From JBBDXI01 sp040902425 (GTDB lineage Bacteria > Planctomycetota > Phycisphaerae > Phycisphaerales > UBA1924): DNA of 6,469 nucleotides. The translations under genes were made by a program, and so were the position numbers. The stretch spans positions 1 to 6,469 of the forward strand of contig JBBDXI010000029.1 in NCBI GenBank assembly GCA_040902425.1, given 5' to 3'. Each line of letters opens with the position of its first letter. Position 1 is the first letter of the stretch. The notes under the pieces are model-generated. The model saw only the letters and a list, made by a program, of their open reading frames with translations, ran no database searches and had not been told where the DNA came from. Positions 5,494-6,469 of this stretch are shown piece after piece.

Positions 5494-5524
5494 GGGGGCG
5501 GGCGGGGGGCGCGCGGGGGGCGGG
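5494..5524 (+). other. G-run cluster able to form a G-quadruplex
   Basis: Five G-tracts of 3 to 6 bases (at 5494-5498, 5500-5502, 5504-5509, 5515-5520 and 5522-5524) with loops of 1 to 5 bases abut the stop codon of the phosphoesterase gene. The G-rich strand is the template strand for that gene. Confidence 0.6.
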
Positions 5525-6469
5525 TCAGGGCGCGGGCGGCGGTGTCGGCGCGGGATCGAGGGTGACCTCGAACTGCTGGTCCGGCGCGGTCAGGTAGGTG
5601 TCGAAGACGGGGGAGTAACTCTTGATGCGGACGGTCTTGCCGTCGGGCTGGAACTCCATGAGGCGGAGGAAGCCCTCGCCGCCGGCGGGGCGAAGCTGGT
5701 AGTTGGACAGGAGTTGATGGACGGTGCGGCCGGCGTCGTTCTTTGACGCCAAATATCCGGTGCCGTCGCCGAGGACGTGACCGTTGAGGGTGAAGGCGAA
5801 GTTGTGCCTGCGGACGAGCTTCTGCCAGAGCTGCTCGCCGTCGTTGACGGGGCCGGGGGTCTTGTAGTGGTGGGGGTTGTACTGCTGGGGGTTGACCGTG
5901 TCGGTGTGGTCGTAGCGGAGGTCGTTGTTGTTGAGGTAGGCGTGGGTGACGAGGATGCCGGCGCGGGCCGGGTGCTGCTCCATGAGCTGGTTGGCCCAGG
6001 CGATGGCCTCGTCGCGCGGGGCCCACTCGAGGCAGACGACGATCCACTCCCGCCCGCCGGCCTCGAAGAGGTGGAAGGTGTTGTCGAGCTTGCCCTCCTC
6101 CATCGCGCCGCCGAAGGTGGGCTGGGCGGCGTGGGGCTTGAAGTGGAAGTAGTCGTTGAGGAGCGTGTCGCGCGTCGAGGCGCTCCCGCCGGGGCCGTAG
6201 TCGTGGTTGCCGGGGACGAGGCAGTAGGGGACCGCGCCGTCGAGGAGGCGCATGGAGTCGCGGGCGTTCTGCCACTCGCGGGGGGTGTTCTTGTCGACGA
6301 TGTCGCCGAGGTGGATGGCGAGCCTGATGTTGAGCCGCTCGCGGTTGAGGGCGATCCAGCCGGTCTGGGCGGTGAAGAGGCCGGGGAAGCGGAGGGCGTA
6401 GACCTGCGTGTCGGGGAGGATGGCGAGGGTCCAGGCGCCGGGGGTGAAGGGGGGCGGGGCGTCCGGCTG
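5525..6469 (-). CDS. Calcineurin-like metallophosphoesterase (5' end outside the window)
   Basis: The frame runs from the window edge (6469) to TGA at 5527-5525, giving 314 visible residues with the start codon missing. Metal-binding motifs appear in family order: D-T-Q (6412-6404, in I-L-P-D-T-Q-V-Y), H-L-G-D-I-V-D (6313-6293), G-N-H-D (6211-6200), V-T-H-A-Y (histidine codon 5944-5942) and N-G-H-V (histidine codon 5779-5777). Members hydrolyse phosphoesters with two metal ions. Two positions deviate from the textbook pattern: Q replaces the H of D-x-H, and the last G-H-x-H reads G-H-V-L. The D-T-Q form occurs in a recognised set of bacterial secreted phosphoesterases, so the enzyme may still be active with altered metal binding. 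The methionine at 6253 is internal, since starting there would delete the first two motifs. The C-terminus ends in a short proline-rich tail. The substrate is unknown. Confidence 0.93.
   Translation of the reverse strand, partial: QPDAPPPFTPGAWTLAILPDTQVYALRFPGLFTAQTGWIALNRERLNIRLAIHLGDIVDKNTPREWQNARDSMRLLDGAVPYCLVPGNHDYGPGGSASTRDTLLNDYFHFKPHAAQPTFGGAMEEGKLDNTFHLFEAGGREWIVVCLEWAPRDEAIAWANQLMEQHPARAGILVTHAYLNNNDLRYDHTDTVNPQQYNPHHYKTPGPVNDGEQLWQKLVRRHNFAFTLNGHVLGDGTGYLASKNDAGRTVHQLLSNYQLRPAGGEGFLRLMEFQPDGKTVRIKSYSPVFDTYLTAPDQQFEVTLDPAPTPPPAP

Noticed and set aside
6251..6253. ATG at 6253 as the true start of the phosphoesterase
   Set aside because: It would remove the D-T-Q and G-D-I-V-D motifs, which are encoded in the same frame just upstream.

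Overview
The window is very GC-rich and gene-dense and most likely comes from a planctomycete, probably of the Phycisphaerae. The best clue is the protein at 4125-4808, whose C-terminal C-P-x-C-G-Y ... G-L-P ... C-P-E-C-G zinc ribbon is common on membrane proteins of that group. The radical SAM subfamily, the type of secreted protein and the palindromic repeats between genes fit the same picture. This placement is inference; there is no rRNA or other marker gene here.

Layout. On the + strand, left to right: the 3' end of a membrane protein (1-205); a cobalamin-binding-domain radical SAM protein (202-1647) that overlaps it by 4 nt; a small four-helix membrane protein (1708-2085); a gap holding a 137-bp inverted repeat; a TauE/SafE-type permease (2273-3103); a heptanucleotide inverted repeat starting right after its stop codon; and a PmtA-like SAM-dependent methyltransferase (3228-3902). 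A convergent gap (3903-4124) follows, carrying a cluster of stem-loops. On the - strand are a two-helix membrane protein with a zinc ribbon (4125-4808), a small secreted protein (4936-5367) with a likely intrinsic terminator, and the C-terminal 314 residues of a calcineurin-like metallophosphoesterase (5525 to beyond 6469).

The first two + strand genes are probably translationally coupled and the third may share their transcript. The remaining genes look like separate units. I see no shared pathway: a B12-type radical SAM enzyme of unknown substrate, an anion exporter-like permease and a lipid methyltransferase-like enzyme are simply neighbours. I found no convincing new multi-gene system, phage, CRISPR array, RNA gene or transposase.

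The unusual content is structural. Four kinds of palindromic or inverted-repeat sequence lie between or at the ends of the + strand genes. A fifth palindrome sits inside the radical SAM reading frame, within a segment that looks like a lineage-specific insertion. G is in excess over C on the + strand whichever strand is coding, so synonymous codon choice flips between the two halves of the window.
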